Part shown: positions 6,584 to 8,461 of the stretch, piece after piece
How the letters are laid out: each line of letters begins with the position of its first letter
Numbering within the stretch: position 1 is the first letter of the stretch
Assembly (NCBI GenBank): GCA_030747475.1
Contig: JASLKO010000089.1
Coordinates: 1 to 8,461, forward strand
DNA length: 8,461 nucleotides
From: Candidatus Thalassarchaeaceae archaeon
GTDB lineage: Archaea; Thermoplasmatota; Poseidoniia; Poseidoniales; Thalassarchaeaceae
Reading direction: 5' to 3'
Notes under the pieces: generated by a model
The model's database searches: none
The model's input: the letters and a program-made list of their open reading frames with translations, nothing else
What the model was told of the DNA's origin: nothing
Position numbers and translations under genes: made by a program

Positions 6584-7626
6584 TAGTGCTCCTCAGCGGT
6601 CGAGAGGATGTCCTTCCCGATATGTCTAGCGCTTGAGCCAACATGTGCAAATACACGATCTCCAACCTGAATTGAAGTGACTGAAGGCATATCTCCACTT
6701 GGAGACACCAAACGAACTGTTTCAGCCTGTTGAAGAAAAGTTTGACCCGAAATACCACTTTCTGTGTGTGCAAAACGAACAATCAAAAATGGGCGAGACT
6801 CAATTTTAACTCGCCCCACAATGGCGTTTCCAATCACGCCCTCACATGTACTGACAGCAACGGAATCCCCAGCTTGCAACTCACTGAGATATTTGGTCGT
6901 ACCATCCGCCATCAAAACATAGGCATGGACCGCACCAGCGTTGACTCTGAATGGACGCGGAGGAACAAATTCACTGTCCAAAGTTTCACCATGAATCAAA
7001 ACCAATGCACTTGCTGACGAGCCAACAAGCATGCCTTGACCAACCTCAAGATTTGATGTCAAGTCTACACAGGCACGATCTCCAAACCCTCCATCCTCAA
7101 TCGCGACAATTTCTACGGATGTGACTGTAGATTCATCAAACAAAGAAACTTCATCGGCCTTTGAATCAGTTGCCATTCGCTCAGCAGCGATGACTTGGGC
7201 ATTCGCCCAAATTTCAGCATCATCAATAGGCAATAATAATCCATCCACACCGGTTTGTAATGCAAACGCTGCACCACGAATCGCTTGTTCATTATCGATG
7301 CGAGCAACAAGTCTGGTGCCGGTACCCTGCGCTGCTGCAACGAGGTTCTCAAGTGGAATCATTTGCCAGTCACCGGTTGTCATCACCACCCACGAAACCA
7401 TGCCCACCATTGATTTGGCAGCATCTTGACCTTCGGCATCGCTGATATCGACATGGATGCCAATCGGGCTTGTCGAAGAATCGAGAATTCGCCCATCTTC
7501 GCAGGCAAATAGTGGACTTTCAACCCAATCGGGGATATTGTCTCCTGCAGCGAGCAAAACGCGATCTGCCGGATGTGGTTGGAGAGTGGCTCCATTTCCA
7601 CTTGCTGCATCAAGCCACAATTCCAC
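6583..7626 (-). CDS. aroB': 3-dehydroquinate synthase II (archaeal type)
   Basis: Carries out the NAD-dependent oxidative deamination and cyclisation of 2-amino-3,7-dideoxy-D-threo-hept-6-ulosonate (ADTH) to 3-dehydroquinate, the second step of the archaeal aromatic pathway; it is unrelated to bacterial AroB. The 347-residue product is a usual length. The family fingerprint is clear in the C-terminal half: GQGMLVGSSASALVLIHGET (197-215), RPFRVNAGAVHAY (224-236), TKYLSELQAGDSV (244-256), GRVKIESRPFLIV (271-283), QQAETVRLVSPSGD (299-312) and VGDRVFAHVGSSARHIG (321-337). The N-terminal half (VSWVVMTTGDWQMIPLENLVA, about 77-97) also follows family order. The start is GTG at 7624-7626, 9 nt after the aroA' stop, with a GAGGTGA SD and 4-nt spacer. 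The neighbouring aroA' makes its substrate. DHQ dehydratase and shikimate dehydrogenase, the next two steps, are not in the window. Confidence 0.96.
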   Translation of the reverse strand: MELWLDAASGNGATLQPHPADRVLLAAGDNIPDWVESPLFACEDGRILDSSTSPIGIHVDISDAEGQDAAKSMVGMVSWVVMTTGDWQMIPLENLVAAAQGTGTRLVARIDNEQAIRGAAFALQTGVDGLLLPIDDAEIWANAQVIAAERMATDSKADEVSLFDESTVTSVEIVAIEDGGFGDRACVDLTSNLEVGQGMLVGSSASALVLIHGETLDSEFVPPRPFRVNAGAVHAYVLMADGTTKYLSELQAGDSVAVSTCEGVIGNAIVGRVKIESRPFLIVRFAHTESGISGQTFLQQAETVRLVSPSGDMPSVTSIQVGDRVFAHVGSSARHIGKDILSTAEEH

Positions 7627-7630
7627 GTGT

Positions 7631-7637
7631 TCACCTC
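7631..7637 (-). promoter_or_regulatory. SD site of aroB' overlapping the aroA' stop codon
   Basis: GAGGTGA on the minus strand shares two bases with the aroA' TGA stop (7636-7638) and lies 4 nt before the GTG start at 7626. It fixes the non-ATG start and suggests that ribosomes finishing aroA' restart on aroB'. Confidence 0.75.
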
Positions 7638-8397
7638 ATGCGTTGTGAATGATTTCTCTAAGCGCCCGAATGCAAGCAGCAGGGTCTTGTGCGCCAAACA
7701 CCTGCCGACCCATACAAACCCCAGCACCACCTGCCGACATTGCATATCGAACAATGTCTAGCGTATTCGCAAAGCTCCCATCTTTGGGGCCTCCTGAAAT
7801 CAATACAGGAATGGGGACGGCTTCGCACACTTTTCGAAAACTCTCAGCATTTCCGGTCCATGGTACTTTGACAACATGACATCCCAATTCGTAGGCCACA
7901 CGTGCTGCATGGGCCACACCACCGGTGATGTCATTGGGCAATGGAGTGAGGTTGGGCCCTCTTGGGTAAACCATTCCAAGAACTGGCATATCCACATCAT
8001 GCGCTTCAGCGGTCAATTGACCCATGTCGAGAAGCATTGATGGTTCGTTTTCATCCCCGAGGTTGATCTGTCCAGAGACCCCTGTTGCGCCACGAGAAAG
8101 GGCTTCCTTCGCACTTGCGACTTTGACTTTGAATTGTGAATTTGAGCCCCCATGTGCCGTCGAAGCAGATACGTGACAAACAAAACCATCCCATCCTGTT
8201 CGACCGGATTGATGTGAGAGGACGCCCTTCTGACAAACGATGGCATCCGCTCCGCCTTCAATGATTGAATCGACAACATGATTCATTCTATCAAGCCCAT
8301 CCTCGGGGTAACCTGAGAGGCCATGATCCATTGGAATCCAGACTCCACGACCATTAGGCAACAATCGCTGGAGACGTTTGACTAGGTCCCCGCTCAT
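7636..8397 (-). CDS. aroA': ADTH synthase (2-amino-3,7-dideoxy-D-threo-hept-6-ulosonate synthase)
   Basis: A class I aldolase-like (TIM barrel) enzyme that condenses L-aspartate semialdehyde with 6-deoxy-5-ketofructose 1-phosphate to give ADTH, the first step of archaeal aromatic synthesis. It has 253 residues from the ATG at 8397. Motifs with the expected catalytic residues: VWIPMDHGLS (19-28, Asp24), HVSAST (75-80), GMVYPRGP (141-148, Tyr144), VVKVPWTG (175-182, Schiff-base Lys177), ISGGPKDG (200-207) and AGGAGVCMGRQVFG (222-235). Class I fructose-bisphosphate aldolases and LsrF-type enzymes share this fold, but adjacency to DHQ synthase II settles the call. The start is uncertain: ATG 8421 (261 residues) and TTG 8454 are in frame, the frame is open to the window edge, and no strong SD precedes any of them. 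I chose 8397 because MSGDLVKRL resembles the N terminus of homologues. A hairpin lies just upstream. Confidence 0.94.
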   Translation of the reverse strand: MSGDLVKRLQRLLPNGRGVWIPMDHGLSGYPEDGLDRMNHVVDSIIEGGADAIVCQKGVLSHQSGRTGWDGFVCHVSASTAHGGSNSQFKVKVASAKEALSRGATGVSGQINLGDENEPSMLLDMGQLTAEAHDVDMPVLGMVYPRGPNLTPLPNDITGGVAHAARVAYELGCHVVKVPWTGNAESFRKVCEAVPIPVLISGGPKDGSFANTLDIVRYAMSAGGAGVCMGRQVFGAQDPAACIRALREIIHNA

Positions 8398-8418
8398 GCT
8401 CTGGCCCACTACTTCTTG

Positions 8419-8457
8419 CATTTGAGCATTTGTCGACCCTACGGGTCGACTCAAATG
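8419..8457 (-). promoter_or_regulatory. Nested inverted repeat (hairpin) upstream of aroA'
   Basis: An inner perfect 8-bp inverted repeat, GTCGACCC (8432-8439) and GGGTCGAC (8443-8450) with a 3-base loop, is flanked by outer complementary arms CATTTGAG (8419-8426) and CTCAAATG (8450-8457). An alternative register pairs CATTT (8427-8431) with AAATG (8453-8457) across a 2-nt bulge. On the aroA' strand the core reads ACCC-GTA-GGGT, close to the ACCC-GGA-GGGT core of the aroC hairpin. It could be a 5'-leader regulatory structure, a protein-binding palindrome or the end of an upstream gene. Because it lies at the window edge and aroA' might start upstream of it, the role is open. Confidence 0.55.
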
Positions 8458-8461
8458 TCTA

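Noticed and set aside
1..8461. tRNA, rRNA, CRISPR array, insertion sequence or phage genes
   Set aside because: No cloverleaf-like segment, spaced repeats, transposase motifs or terminal repeats were seen; almost every base is within one of the eight genes.

Overview
The window is almost entirely protein-coding: eight genes in two convergent blocks. It is most likely archaeal. The leftward block encodes the archaeal-type entry into aromatic amino acid synthesis: an aldolase-type ADTH synthase, 3-dehydroquinate synthase II and a GHMP-fold shikimate kinase. Bacteria normally use DAHP synthase, AroB and a P-loop shikimate kinase for these steps. Balanced base composition, ATG/GTG/TTG starts, tight spacing and strong Shine-Dalgarno (SD) sites fit a planktonic Thermoplasmatota/Poseidoniia (Marine Group II) genome. 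That placement is inferred from gene style and was not tested by phylogeny.

Rightward block (1-3288): a MoxR-type AAA+ ATPase cut by the left edge, a DUF58 protein with two N-terminal membrane helices, and a six-helix membrane protein of unknown family. MoxR plus DUF58 is a recurrent pair thought to act as a chaperone or assembly module at the membrane. The third protein takes the place where other genomes often have VWA, transglutaminase or DUF4129 partners.

Leftward block (8397-3290, read right to left): aroA' (ADTH synthase), aroB' (DHQ synthase II), aroK (GHMP shikimate kinase), aroC (chorismate synthase) and an aspartate kinase. The kinase belongs here biochemically. Archaeal aromatic synthesis starts from L-aspartate semialdehyde, so aspartate kinase feeds the first enzyme of the same operon. 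DHQ dehydratase, shikimate dehydrogenase, EPSP synthase and aspartate-semialdehyde dehydrogenase are not in the window.

Most junctions are 9-11 nt gaps or overlaps with strong SD sites, several sharing bases with the upstream stop codon, which suggests translational coupling. The exception is aroK-aroC, a 40-nt gap almost half filled by a perfect 10-bp hairpin that buries the aroC SD and ends one base before its ATG. A second hairpin with a similar core (ACCC-GTA-GGGT-like) lies just ahead of aroA'. These two structures are the most interesting non-coding signals. The two blocks meet tail to tail with one base between stop codons. No RNA gene, mobile element, CRISPR array or long non-coding stretch was found.
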